From contig NW_023998449.1 in assembly GCF_014805625.2 (NCBI RefSeq), positions 416,778 through 480,777 on the forward strand: a stretch of DNA of 64,000 bases, in the 5' to 3' direction. Positions within the stretch are counted from its first letter, which is position 1, and the number at the start of each line of letters is the position of its first letter. Both the position numbers and the translations under genes were made by a program. This document shows positions 44,698-56,345 of the stretch, in pieces. The DNA comes from Glossina fuscipes (lineage: Eukaryota; Arthropoda; Insecta; Diptera; Glossinidae). The notes under the pieces were generated by a model that saw only the letters and a program-made list of their open reading frames with translations, was not told the DNA's origin and searched no databases.

Positions 44698-45500
44698 GTT
44701 TTGCCGAAAATACTGTATCAAAATGTCTGTGGTCTCAATACGAAACTACGAAATAAAAAGGTTGTGAAGTTACGTTTAAATTTAAATAGCAAAGAAACGA
44801 ACCAAAAATGCCATAAGAAAAAGTTTGTTTTCCGGGTCATAATTGGTTTGGTGGTCGCCAAAAAAATTGGTGGTGGTGGTTGGTGGCCAAAAAAATTCTT
44901 TCCAATGGCTGGTCATAACTATAACATACAGTTGAAATGGATCAAGAATTCAAGTGATATTGGTTTCGTTTTCCCGCATCACTTGGTTTGATCATAGTGG
45001 TTAAGTAAACTTTCACTTTTGCAGCTTTGCATCTGACATAGTAAAAAGATTTTTTATACTAAGTTTTAATTAATTACTATAAAGTCGTATTTTTTTTATA
45101 ATACGTAAAAAAAATCCTTGAAAAGTCCTACTTTAAATAAATTTTACTTTAAATCTCTCCGAGGCTCTATTTACCAAATCTCTGTTAACAGGTTAGCAGA
45201 GCTCTGTTTACATGTTTTGGTTAGTGTCTTTGCTAGATACATTTAAATATAACTTCGCACTCTTCGAAATGCGTTTATAAAATTTGTTAATACCGATTAC
45301 AATATTGTAGCATTTACGGAAACCTGGCTCAAGCCGGGGATATTTGGGGGTGAGATTTGTCGCTCGGAATTTGAGATCGTTAGATGTGACAGATTGCACA
45401 AACCTAGCAAGGGAATGTTAATTGTACTTGACCTCATCTGCTGTTAGTCCTTCTTCATCTACAACTGTTGAGTTGTGGGCATTAGAATACATGTGCATAC
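44698..45500 (+). pseudogene. CR1/Jockey-type LINE endonuclease split by a DNA element
   Basis: 44701-44757 encodes KILYQNVCGLNTKLRN, the classic start of the endonuclease (Asn in YQN-RG). The sequence resumes at 45265 with RNAFIKFVNTDYNIVAFTET (Glu of TET), WLKPGIFGGEICRSEFEI and VRCDRLHKPSKG. After a frameshift come TSSAVSP and TTVELWALEYM. The intervening 44758-45264 is an inserted element with inverted repeats. Only the 5' part of ORF2 is present. Confidence 0.75.
44758..45264. mobile_element. ~507-bp non-autonomous DNA element (MITE-like) with ~48-bp terminal inverted repeats
   Basis: The left end AAGGTTGTGAAGTTACGTTT and the inverted right end AAGAGTGCGAAGTTATATTT align, and the match continues (AAAT-TA-TAGCAAAGA, AC-AACCAAAA, ATG) for about 48 bp. 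It sits inside a LINE endonuclease whose reading frame resumes at once on the other side. CGAAAT is present on both sides (44749-44754 and 45265-45270) and is a candidate target-site duplication. It encodes no transposase. A one-ended relative lies at 6273-6430. The superfamily cannot be assigned from the ends alone. Confidence 0.75.
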
Positions 45501-45504
45501 ATAT

Positions 45505-46615
45505 ATTACATCTCTTACATTTCTCATGCCTTACATTTCTACCAACACGAAATTAGGAAAGACTGAAGATGATGATAAAAATAGGCATTTACTCCTTTTT
45601 TTCTAGCTATTCTTGTTCTCTGTTCATTCTATCTTCTAGTTCTATTGATGGGCGTTTTAAAGAAAGGAAGCTATGTTAGTTTTCTTTCGTTTCCACTCTT
45701 CCTTCACTACGTAGCTTCACGCAGATTCTTTTGTTTTTTTTGTTCTCCCTTCTCTTTTGTACTTTACGTTTATATCATGTTGGATAAATCTCTTACAAAT
45801 TTTTTTCCATAAGCATTTTTATACCATTGTATCTAATCAAGCTTTACAAGTGGACAGCCAAACTCAGTGTTATTATTCTCATTGTAAATCATTTCATTAC
45901 TTTTTTCTTTATTTTTTAAACGTTTTTTGCTCTCTTTATGCATGCTGTATAAATTGTCATGCAAAATATCGTTTTGAGGCAGCTAAATTTTTTTTTTATA
46001 TCTATTCGGAGTTGTTGTGTTAAAGCTGCTGCCATCATTGCTACTGACACTGATTCTCTCTAAATACTTATTGGCTGTTTTTGTAGCTGAAATGCAAGGA
46101 TATCAGTCGACAACACTTGCCAAATTCAATAGATAGATATATGTTTGCTAAAAGGTTTAACTAAACGCTCTGAAATTCACTAAACAAATACACCGAAAAA
46201 TATTCCTTCTTTTTTTGGTTTCAATGTGGTTGCCTCCTTGACCAATAAGACAATGATCATTGTGCAAAGTAAAACTTATCGTCATTGCATGCAGACAGAC
46301 TTCGGACTTTTTGTCTCTTTATATTTCTCCCTCTAACCATTATTATGTGAATTTGCATAAGCAACAGCGAAAAGCAGTAATATAAAGGAAGAATATCATG
46401 AGCGGTGATCCACTATCCTAAATAAAACATACCGACATTAACAAATACCCTACAACTAGTGAAAGCAGAATTATTTTTGCTTCGTCTGTTTGGTATTCCA
46501 TTTGGAAAATTTCTCGTATATTCACACTGTCACTTGTTTTGTTGGCCGATGCCTTCGTTAGCTGTCATTTTGGGCAGTAAATGGCCCATAAAGTGTTTAA
46601 ATGGCGGTATTAACC
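45505..46615. other. AT-rich intergenic sequence
   Basis: T-rich, with short ORFs lacking motifs. No feature supported. Confidence 0.5.
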
Positions 46616-46784
46616 GGCCGATTAGAAATATGTTTGTATGAATATCGAACTATTGACTATTATTTTTAAGGCTACTCTTAAGAGCCACTTAAAAAGGATC
46701 GACGGTTGTACGCTCGTGTCATTGCTGAGCTGGCTAGTTCGGGGGATATGAAGGGGTTTCAAAGTTTTGTCTCACGGATACTCC

Positions 46785-46995
46785 ACAGTCGGTTATATCT
46801 AAAAGAAATGTCTGTGCTTTATCCTTAAAGGAATAACCAGACAGACGAAACCTACTTACCGAAGGGGCAGATCATAACCCCTGGGTATTTCTGCATCATA
46901 TACCACTTACGGCCTCCTTCGGCTCATGGTTTCTAATGTAGTAGTTAGGTCCGATGGTTCTTCTAATCTACCTTTCTCTCATATAAAGAAAAACT
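46785..46995 (+). repeat. Dispersed repeat W, copy 2
   Basis: Partner of 21795-22030 (ATATCTAAAAGAAATGT, GACGAAACCTACTTACCGAA, CCCCTGGG). Nature unknown. Confidence 0.6.
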
Positions 46996-47835
46996 GTAAC
47001 ACGTTTTATATATGTTACCCTTTTCTTTTTTAATTTGTAGTAATTTCAATAATGAAAACAAGGTTAATAATTCCACTTTGATTAAACAGAACGGATTAAA
47101 TAATTAGTGAGTTCATATATCATTACATTATGTAAAATGCAAAAATAAAAAAAATACATATATATAAAATAAGTGCTATGCAGAACCTGATATGCTGCTA
47201 TGTGCTGATATGTGCTAAAGCAATATTATAGAGATAATTATGTAGCTAATGATTGGAATATTGCTGTTGTGTATTTAAGACGTTTCGTAAACTCAAGAAT
47301 TCAGCATGAACATTGAGACGAAATCAACCACAAAAGTTGTAATTGTGCTTTTCCTCATTAATGTTGTTGTTGTCTTTATAACTTGATAACCTTTTATAAT
47401 TAATTTTCAAAAACATTCTTTAAGCACCACTTTCCATTAAAAATTTAGTTTGCTTTCAACAAGAACATATCTACCAACGAAATATTTTTATCGGTTTCAC
47501 TTTCGTTAATTCTTTTTCTACTTAAACAAACACTTCTCAGAAATATTTTGCACAACGCCTTCTTTCGTTTCTTTCCACGAATTAAAAAAAGTCGTATTAT
47601 AACTGTCGACTTAGGATAATCCTTTTCTTTTTTTTTTTGTATTTACCTCGTGAAATTCGTAATTGTTTGGTTTTCTTTTTTTGATATATACAATTTTGTG
47701 ACTACAACTGCGCATAAAAGCTTAAGTACTTGTAGAAAATTTGTTTACACATATGTTTAAGTAATGTTGCTAATAAATCCATTTTTATTCTAAGTCACTT
47801 TCCAATTAACGTTTTTTATAGCTTACATCACTTAT
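46996..47835. other. AT-rich intergenic sequence
   Basis: No gene or repeat partner recognised. Confidence 0.5.
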
Positions 47836-47839
47836 GCTA

Positions 47840-48782
47840 TGGGATATATGAAGTTAGTGCGGGCGTATGTAACACGGAGAAGGGCCCACCTTTTATTTAA
47901 CCGATCGATGGAAATGATTCTGATGTCTGTCCATGTAAACAAGCGCTATTGAAAATGGTTCGGTTCGGCCCATCTTTTCGGTTACTCTCCATATAACGCC
48001 CCATTGTAAAAATTTTGCTGTTTTCAAAATTTCTCGACAAAAGTGTATGGGTAACAGTATTTCAACGTTCCAAATTGATGTGAAAACTTTAGACTGGGGC
48101 ATTTTTTTGAACCACTCCTCATATAACCCATTCTTCGATCTTTCTTAAATCTTTATGCGGCGGTCGAATTTCCAATATTTCATAAAAATTGAATATTTCG
48201 GGAAAATTAGCTCATCATTGAATTAAAAAGAAATTCAGCCATACCGGATTTGGGCCATGTAGCTTAATTTTTTGGGGTACTACCACATATAAGGATTCTC
48301 ATGAAGCGTAAATACTTATATGCCAAACACGTCTATTTGTTAAATTTTTGGCTTAAAAGCTTTGTTCATAAAAGTAACTTAATACGAAAATTAGGTGGCC
48401 CTAATTTGAAACACATAGTTCAATTTCTTGACCCCGCTCTACACAAGATATCTTTGGAAAAAGGTTTTTTTTTAAATTTTGCGATAAAAATGAATTCATA
48501 CTAACAACAAGCATTGAGCAAAATTAACGACAGGAAATTTGGAACACATATGTCTATTTTTTTGCATCCTAACATATGTAGTCGTTATCACGAAAAGCAA
48601 GCTCTTATGTAAAAAGAAAGGCTAATCTTCCACTAAACAAGATTTCATAAAATTTGTGGCTTTGCCTGAAAATAATGCTTTCTTTTGATGTGTTATTACC
48701 AAACCGAAGGAACAACTGTGGCGCAGTAGTCTAGGATATGTATTAGTCGGTGTTGCCCGACTATAATGTTCTTACTTGTTTT
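47840..48782 (+). repeat. Dispersed repeat T, ~940-bp copy with ACTTGTTTT end
   Basis: Ends CCCGACTATAATGTTCTTACTTGTTTT, the inverse of the AAAACAAGTAAG end seen at 14753. It contains GATGGAAATGATTCTGATGT with CTGTCC (shared with 61560) and CATATAAGGATT-type blocks. No coding sequence. Shorter relatives end at 60822 and 61818. Confidence 0.7.
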
Positions 48783-48784
48783 CT

Positions 48785-48963
48785 ACAAAGATACGTCTTT
48801 GTGTACTCAATTTGTTTGGTTTAATGGACTTTAAAGAGTCTGATAACGAGAATAAGTGGTAGACGTCATTTAGGTTCTTGCAAACGACTCTGAGCGGATT
48901 GAACAGCTCATAATTAAAAAAAAATTTATTTATGTAGAGGAATGTCGAGACCATCCTATTCAA
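48785..48963 (-). mobile_element. CR1/Jockey-type LINE 3'-coding fragment
   Basis: The minus strand encodes YELFNPLRVVCKNLNDVYHL and FSLSDSLKSIK, matching the C-terminus of the LINE at 62440-63775 (YELFNPLKVVYRNLKDI, then SDSLKSIK in another frame). It starts right after the repeat T copy. Confidence 0.8.
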
Positions 48964-49787
48964 CTGTTATGTACCCTGGTACTTACCCTTTCTTTATCAT
49001 TTTTTCCTATAGAAGTCGTGGCCAGAATTTTCGTAAGCGCCTAATATATGGCGGACACCACGAATGTTGGTTTCATTTAATTGTCTGTAGTGAAACCAAA
49101 AGTGGACTTGTGAAACCTTTATCATACAAAATATTTGTGCAATACTTCTGCTTGAATCGTTCTTCTGTTTTCCTGGTGAAATAATAAACTCGACCTGAGG
49201 GGAAAATTGTCTTCCAATTTTTTTTACACTTCTCGCTAGACAAGGGGGCTTATGTTGCTTAGGTCAAATACAAAATTATGCAAAATTTCCTTTTTTTTTG
49301 CAAAATCGAGAACTAATTTTCGGGTACGTGATTACCTCCCCGATTAAAAAATCTTCGAAATTGAAAAATGACACAGCGTACACAAATAGTTTTCTGTTCA
49401 GTGCAATAATGTTAGGTAAATCTTCTTATCTTATTACTTACGTGCCAAGTGTCAACAAATATTAGAAGAGCAAAAAGAAAAATTTTAAATATCTTTATGT
49501 GATTCAATTCGAGAGCCCTAAAACAATTCCAAGAAAATCAGAGCCGCAATTTTCAAATTGTTGCATGTATGCATAGAAAGCTTTTATAGGAAATCATTCG
49601 TATTCTTTTTTAAATAAATTTTACCTTCTATAAGTGGGTTTTAAATTCTAAACTTTAAATTGAAATCTTTTTAGCGTTTCTTCATTTTTTTGCAACCATA
49701 GAGCAGGCTTATTAATATTGAACGAAAAATATTTGTTTGGATCCCAACTATCGCATCAGTTTAGTGATGAAAAATGATTTCACACGG
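48964..49787. other. Intergenic sequence downstream of the membrane-protein gene
   Basis: AT-rich. No ORF with support; polyadenylation-like AATAAA occurrences are not distinctive here. Confidence 0.45.
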
Positions 49788-50717
49788 CTACGTATCTGAT
49801 CGTATTAATGAAGGTGAATATATTAAAATGGATAGGAAATATATAGTTAGGGCGGACATACTGTAGCCCGAAAATTTTCTTTTCATTACACTTTGCTTGG
49901 CAAAGGCCTGGACAGTTTTCATTTGTTCGTCCTGATATTTTAAATAACTGTAAAGTAGCTGAACATTGAACAGGAATGACGTATAAAAATCTGTAACGGT
50001 AAGTAAAAAAATAAACTGAAGTGTCAAAGCTCTTAAAAAAATTACATACAAATGGTTAAAGCTAAGGCAAAACCAAAACCAATTTTATACGATCGGCGAA
50101 ACTCTCTTGTATTTTCGCACTGCAAACACTCCTTCGTAGCCAAACAATAACTTTGAAAAGTAAGCAAATATGCGAACTGAGGAAGGGCACCGACGTACCA
50201 AAATAAGATCCATCTCCATTTACGCTGAATACACGAATAATCGATATAAGAAATACATGTCCATGGAATACAAATTCATTGCAAAAAATTACTGTAATTG
50301 CTCCGATAAGTAATACAATATCGAAGGCACAGTTCAAAACGCCAAGAATTAAACCGCTTATAGCAAACTTGATATCACCTTTATAAATAAAGATAAAGTA
50401 TTGATTTACTTTTAATACTTAAATGGAAATAATATAATTTTACCGTATTGAACTATGAAGCTTTCGATACCGGTGCGTGAACTGTTACATTTAATGAGCA
50501 GATGGCGAAATGGAAAGCTAATTATTAGAGTAAGATTTGCACACAATAAAACCAAAGCGATTATAATGCATGTTAATCGGTACGAAACACCAATAATGTT
50601 TTTTTCCAATGGAGGGTTGCTGTTAAATGCCATTTTTCTGACTTGATATATTAATTCAGCAAAAATTTTGTTACTGTTTTTAAAAGATTTGTTTTGAAGC
50701 CCAAAAGTTGCATTCAT
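49788..50717 (-). CDS. Three-exon gene for a predicted ~254-aa multi-pass membrane protein
   Basis: Exons (minus): 50717-50444, 50378-50091, 49990-49788. The ATG context is AAAAATGAAT. Intron 1 is 65 bp (GTAAAATT to TTTATAAAG). Intron 2 is 100 bp (GTATAAAA to CCGTTACAG). Both keep the reading frame, which ends in TAG. The hydrophobic segments fall at residues ~48-68 (IIIALVLLCANLTLII), ~98-121 (GLILGVLNCAFDIVLLIGA), ~130-143 or ~157-171, and ~232-250 (TIYFLSILIYSPSLI). A basic, Gln-rich stretch lies between the last two. This suggests about four membrane spans. I do not recognise the family. Frame preservation over three short exons is the main evidence that it is real. A chemoreceptor fragment is an alternative I cannot exclude. 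Confidence 0.6.
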
Positions 50718-51226
50718 TTTTATTTTATAGTTTAAACAAAACTTTCTTTAATTTTAAAATTCAAATTTGTCAAATATTCAATAAATATGATAAACCCGAC
50801 AAGATTATTTGTGCCGATTATACAATAAAATAGTGATGAGACTGAGCGATTAATTTTTAGATAACTTGATAGCGGAAATGGAGTGGAATAAGGCCTGAAC
50901 GAATATATCTGTTTCGACCAAAGTCTCTCTCTCTCTATTTGTATGTATTCCACAGCATAGAGAAGCACTTTCATCTATTCTGGTCTTAACAACAATGAAT
51001 AATAGATGATTTATGAAAGCCTGGCAAAATTTAATAACATCCCGATTTTACTTCAATATATTTATGAACCGAACTATCAATTCTATTATGCCGCTTTTTC
51101 CCAATGGCATTTGTGATGGCGAATGCAAGCTAGTCGATTTTCTTGGTCTCTCTTGTAATATGCTTAAGTCGTTCACTCAGTTTAAACAAACCAACGTTAT
51201 GAATAAAAAGGATTTTAATGACTTAC

Positions 51227-51371
51227 CTGATAAGGTATCTCCCCGAGTCCTTCCAAAACCAAATTTTTCAAAAATTGCATGAAAAATGGCTCCCTGAACA
51301 ACTATTTCATTAACTTCACTATAAGACTCATCAAACACCAAAGTTTTCGCAGATGATTTCACATGATACAA
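51227..51371 (-). CDS. Candidate exon with consensus splice donor
   Basis: On the minus strand an open frame reads TLVFDESYSEVNEIVVQGAI and FHAIFEKFGFGRTRGDTLS, ending TTATCAG|GTAAGT, a strong 5' splice site (phase 1). A stop lies just upstream, and the only nearby acceptor (ATGAAG) lacks a pyrimidine tract. It is on the same strand as the membrane-protein gene, but splicing into 50717 would not keep frame. Unidentified; it may be chance. Confidence 0.25.
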
Positions 51372-51559
51372 TCTTCATTTTTTACAAATCCTAAATAATT
51401 TTACAAATTTGTCCAGTCCATCCATCATCAATGTCGTTTAATGGCTCCGGGATATAGAAGTTGTGGGTCCCTTCGCCGAGTTTATCCGGTGGCACTTTTC
51501 TGCTGACGCCGGTATATCAAATAAGTATCCATATCATTACTTATTAAAAGTTTCAAAAC

Positions 51560-52905
51560 CGCTGATATATAGCTACGCTCCAGGACACGACGGCATTCCA
51601 TCTGCTCTCATCTCTGGCGAACTATTGTACTACTCTACTATTGTATTCCTCTTTCTTTGAAGACAGAGGTTTCCCTTTGTTTTCGAAGAGGAGCTTCACA
51701 GAAGAAGAAGCAGACATCTGCTCTGTTAGGAACTTGTTAGACCTTACTTGCTACATTTTCAAGGTTTTTCCTAGTGTCTCTAATTAATGTTATGAACTGA
51801 AATTTCGATAAAGCTTTTTACGTAGTTAGCTGTATAATATACGTATATATTAAGCTCCATGCCTTGATTTTTACTTCATGCTTTTTGAAATGGATAGGCT
51901 CTTATCTTCGTAATAGATAATCGGCCCCTATCGTATCTGACGAATTTCCCGGGGAGTCGTCAAGGGAGCTACTTAGGCTTTGTATTGCACGTCAAATGTA
52001 AAGAATATGCGTAGATGGTGATTAAAAGTTTTACGAAAGTAAATCTAAAAGAATGCAAAAAGTCTGTTTATTTTCGATTGGGTCTTTCGATTGGAAAATG
52101 TAGATTTATTGATTTAAAGGTATTGTTTGACTAAAAAGTTCATTTTAACCTGATCCTTGAGCTACCTGTAAACAATGCTAGGTCAGCGTTTTGCTTTGTT
52201 AAACGGCCTAAAGAGCTTGACGCGTGGTAGAACCAGTAGGGAAATCGCCCCTGCCGTATAATATTCACTCAACGGAGCCAGTTTGAAATCAATTCCTGCA
52301 TTTTGGCCGGAGGATTTTGAGTTGGAATCGGGTTCTTACGTTGCCTCCTTATGACAGTAGACTGCTTTGTGGCCGTTATGTTCATTACAGAAACGCAGAT
52401 TTTTCTTAGTGATGTTAACCAACGGTACCCCGCCACTATTGGGGAAGATAAATTTCAATGTTCCTAGTCGTTCTTGTAAAAACAGTGTAGATACAACTAT
52501 GAGCTTTTCGACCCTAAATGATGTCTATAATTTAATCTCAATATCCTAGTCTTTAATATCTATCAAAATCACTCTCTACGATGAACGCGCTCTACTTATG
52601 TATTTAACTGACTGTTAATTGTTAAAGTTTGATATGATTCATGTTTGCAATGGTTTAGTGGTTCAGTCCCTACAGGAATCTATAGTCCGGTTGGGAGTGT
52701 GCCTCTGTGTTGCCTCTGTGTTGGTCGTTTATATGTACATGAATTTTTGTTGTATTTTTCCTTATCTCTTTTTTTATTTGTTATATTTTATAAACATTAA
52801 TTCGTAAGCGAATAATTAGATAAGATTTACGTTTAAAAATCAATTTAATTCCGGTGTAAATTTATATTAGCTGAATTCCAAGTGTAAATAAAAATAAATA
52901 AAAAA
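51560..52905 (+). mobile_element. CR1/Jockey-type LINE, strongly degraded copy
   Basis: Starts in RT with YAPGHDGIPSALIS (51567-51615). It then has GGCTCTTATCTTCGTAATAG (the GSYLHNRS region), GACGAATTTCCC, GTCGTCAAGGGAGCTACTTA, a coding remnant with FLSDVNQRYP-like and KNSVDTTMSFS segments, and a 3' UTR with TTCATGTTTGCAATGGTTTA. The A-rich AAATAAAAATAAATAAAAAA tail is at 52885-52905. Many indels are present. Confidence 0.7.
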
Positions 52906-53785
52906 GCCCCAATTTAAAAGTGTGATAAAAAAAATATTTGACCAGTTTTCCCTAAGCGAAGTTTTAAAGACATTACCAAGCAAGCAGAGAAATAAATATT
53001 GCTAAACCGACTTCAGTATCCACTAAGGACTATAGGAACCATTCGGCACATATTACTCTGTGTTCAAGGCACTCGTTAAACCTTACATAGTTGTTTTAGC
53101 GGTCGTGAAAACTTGAAAATTTCTCCTCTGCCATTTCTGTAATAATTCAAACATGATATTTTTCAAAAATGATTTTTGTACTTCACTTTTTCATAATTGG
53201 TTTATTATTAATTGCTTAGTTCGTTTTGCTTTTTTAAGGTAAGTCCTTTTCTTGTGGTTTTTTCTTAAAAAAAAAAAAAAAAAACAGCAACAAGCCGGTT
53301 GTTTTGTCTTTATAAAACAATGCCGCTGTCAAGGGTGTCATTAGGTATAAAAACTTTCGCTTTTCCTCTTGCACACAACTTTTTGGCAAAAAGGCTTAAA
53401 ACTGGTTACGTTAACTGGTTCTCATTTGGACAGGGTGGCTTGAGCACTATTCGGTTGTCATTTGTGTATGACTTCCTTCATTTGAAATTTGTTTCGAGCA
53501 CATAAAAGATCATGTTTCACGTTCGTTTGTTTACAATTAAACAATCAATAACAAAAAATATCAATAAATAAAAAAGTGACCACGTCTACTCAATTGTCTA
53601 CTGTCATTATTCCATTTTTTTTCAAAGCTTTATATCGTACCGCAACATGTTTCAAAAATCCCAAAATAAATTCTAGGCTAGTTTTAACTTCAGAATGAGC
53701 CTAAGCGTCAATCGTCTGAGACTGTATAGAATCTATGGTAAACAATCTTCCTTTCAGAAAAATGAAGATATTGCCTAAACATTTT
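52906..53785. other. Intergenic sequence with A-run at 53263-53284
   Basis: No gene recognised. The poly-A run is preceded by TTTTTTCTT and is not at a recognisable element end. Confidence 0.45.
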
Positions 53786-53789
53786 TCAC

Positions 53790-54060
53790 AAAAATTTGAG
53801 TATTACCCAACTTTTAGTAAGGACACGCCTACAACGCCCACTCGTCTCTGTAATAAAAACGGTGAACATCTTCGCTTTCCGTGTTTCTTCCTCAAAAAGT
53901 AAAACGCGCACACGGTATAAATTTCCATATTTATTCTGAAAATAGAAAAAGTCAGCCACGCGCACCCGATATTACATGGTGGAAATTTAGTTCCCTTTTT
54001 ATGGTCACTGTGATCAGTATAAAAGATTCGGTCAGGAGCGAATATAATTTTCTTACTTTT
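53790..54060 (+). repeat. Probable dispersed-repeat fragment
   Basis: The blocks GGACACGCCTACAACGCCCA and CGAATATAATTTTCTTACTT resemble 56170-56250 (GGACACGCGTAC, CGAATATAATTTTTTTACTT). No coding support. Confidence 0.45.
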
Positions 54061-54534
54061 TATATAATATATTTTATTAACATATGTTTAATATATCACC
54101 TCATTAACATATGAATGTACCTGTAAAGAAGTAACAGCCAACTTTTTAATTTTCAAACCCCGTCTTAAAATGGATTTATTTTTTAAATCTTTCATTTCGA
54201 TGCAATTGAATTTAAAATTACGAACGGTATGCTGTTTCTTATTTCTTTCTCGGCGTGAAAACAAGTTCCCTTAATCCTGGAAATCAAAAGCTTACTGCCA
54301 TAATTTTCACGTCGTCGCAAACCTTACGAATAAAGTATTTATATGTATATATGCTGTATGGAAGCGTTTTGCTTCCTTACTATTAACAGGTCCGTCTGCT
54401 TAGATGTCTAGCCATAGACCCTGGTAACATTCAGTCCAGTTCCTCCGTCCGCGCGAGAACCTAAATACCCCTGGATAGGGCACACGATCATTCGCCTCTG
54501 GCCCCAGCGTAAGGTAAGAAACCGCATAAACGGT

Positions 54535-55060
54535 AAAACTTACGTAACATACACATTACACAAAGATTGCAAAAACATATATAAAAATGTATAAACGTCG
54601 TTAGGCCATGCAAAACATATACCCAGGGATAAACCCTCAGTATAAAAATGTATGAGCACATACGATCATGTGACAACGCATAAACTGTATAAATATTAAC
54701 GAGCATAGAAATGTGTAGAAAAATATATAAAAATGTATAAATGCCGTTAGGCCATGCAAAACTTACGTAACATAAGCATTACACAAAGATTGCAAAAACA
54801 TATATAAAAATGTGTAAATGCCGTTAGGCCATGCAAAACATATACACAGGGATAAACCCTCAGTATAAAAATGTATGAGCACATACGATCATGTGACAAC
54901 GCATAAACTGTATAAACATACACGAGCGTAGAAATATATATCAAAGATATAAAAATGTATAGGCCATGTAAAACGTATAGAGAGGTAGGATCACACATGC
55001 CAAATATATAAACACACACGTATAAACATGTATAAACACACATAAACAGAAAAATAAACT
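54535..55060 (+). repeat. 223-bp tandem repeat, just over two units
   Basis: AAAACTTACGTAACATA starts a unit at 54535 and again at 54758. Shared blocks include CATTACACAAAGATTGCAAA, GTTAGGCCATGCAAAACATA, GGGATAAACCCTCAG and ACATACGATCATGTGACAAC. Within units, short TATAAAAATGTAT motifs recur. The similar antisense ORFs at 54488-55043 are products of this repeat. Confidence 0.88.
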
Positions 55061-55437
55061 TACCCTACATAAATGGTATAACACTATAGAATCGTATGGG
55101 AAGTATTGTACACAATCGTATGGGAAGATAAGAAGCGAGAAGAGAAAAAAAAACTCGTGTCGAAGAAAATTATTGGAGAGATAGCGAGCTAGCACTCACG
55201 TACCTAACGGTGGATGAATCACGCGATTTGGTACCTGGATGCATGTTGAGTAGGCTTTTGATCAAACATAGGGATAAGATAGACTTAAGTTGGCATTAAG
55301 CTATGTATAAGTATTTCATTCAAGTCGCAACTAAGGTTGCGACCGAAGGTCGAACCAACACGTCTAGTATGGTGCCGCAATGCACATGCAAACACACAGA
55401 ACAAGTTTGTAATGGAACAAACGAGCGAGACTTCGGC

Positions 55438-55498
55438 TATAAAAGAGCGACTCACCACACAGAATCTTTCAGTTGTGTCATAGCCGCCTAAGGTGAGT
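55438..55498 (+). promoter_or_regulatory. Candidate TATA-initiator core promoter followed by a splice donor
   Basis: TATAAAAG at 55438-55445 lies 33 bp upstream of the A in TTTCAGTTG (TCAGT at 55469-55473), the arthropod initiator consensus. A 5' splice site CTAAG|GTGAGT follows at 55492/55493, leaving a 22-nt leader. It may be a host promoter or the U3/R region of an LTR. Much of 55469-55500 recurs in altered form at 55660-55690, which favours a repetitive element. Confidence 0.45.
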
Positions 55499-55504
55499 GT
55501 GCAC

Positions 55505-56246
55505 GCACAATTTGACAAGGTGACTTTTTTTTTATGACTCTACTGATAGGGGATGTACTGGCTAACTGTTAGTCGTCATCCCTGAAGGACTGAGGAACAT
55601 TTTTTTTAGTCCAAGGGAAAATCTCCAACCACGTGTGCATCAAACCGGTCATAAACGCTTCAATTGAGCCATAACCGCCTAAGTGATCCGCGATAGTACG
55701 AGAAAAGGAAAACCTCTAGCCACGTGCGCGTCAAATCGTTCTTCGGGGTCATCTCTCTGGTTCCTTTCCACCCCTCTACAAAACCACTTGTAATATCGCA
55801 TACCAATAAAAGAACATATCCCCGAAGGTCCAGAACATTTTGTTTCATATAAATTGTCTTGCAACGAACCTTGGAGTGAAGCATCTATGCATGCAGATTA
55901 ACTCACCATTTCATCTACACTATGCTTGCCTTTTCGGTTAACGAAACGTTCGTCAGTTTGTGCAGGTTTAGGAAAATAAATGTGATTTCCGTCTTCGCAT
56001 CCAATCACTAAAATAAATATTGGCAACATTTCGATCGCCGGTTATGGTGTCATTTTGTCAAAACGTTTGCATTGCCCAGAAGAAAGCATCAGAACCCCAC
56101 AAAGTTGGTCAGCATCAAATTTTAAACCGACTTAAGCATATCCCTCGGTTGTTATAATCGATCAAAGGACACGCGTACAGTACTGCGTAAATTGAGAACA
56201 TCTCTACGAATCTAAAAGTTTCGGCCACCATCGAATATAATTTTTT
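55505..56246. other. Intergenic sequence with a diverged internal duplication
   Basis: CATAACCGCCTAAGTGATCC (55670) echoes CATAGCCGCCTAAGGTGAG (55479). CCACGTGTGCATCAAACCG (55630) echoes CCACGTGCGCGTCAAATCG (55720). The short antisense ORFs at 55660-55884 have no support. Confidence 0.45.
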
Positions 56247-56256
56247 TACTTGTTTA

Positions 56257-56345
56257 GAAGCCGATAGCCTTAGATGCTAGTGCTTTTAAGAGTTTAGTCT
56301 TAGAATTTATTTCTCTGGCGAAATTAATAATAATAATAATAACAA
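56257..56345 (+). mobile_element. Orphan LINE/SINE 3' tail with perfect 10-bp target-site duplication
   Basis: The insert reads GAAGCCGATAGCCTTAGATG, CTAGTGCTTTTAAGAG, TTTAGTCTTAGAATTTATTT, ends in AATTAATAATAATAATAATAAC, and is flanked by TACTTGTTTA at 56247-56256 and 56346-56355. It matches the shared 3' end of the I-clade LINE (GAGCCGATAGCCTG-GTTGCT) and the SINEs. Being truncated to ~89 bp, it could derive from either. Confidence 0.88.

Noticed and set aside
50732..50974. 80-codon minus ORF just upstream of the membrane-protein gene
   Set aside because: Part of it comes from a CT/GA microsatellite (IERER), and no splice connection to the gene keeps frame.
54488..55195. Several similar minus-strand hydrophobic ORFs
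   Set aside because: Their similarity is produced by the 223-bp tandem repeat.
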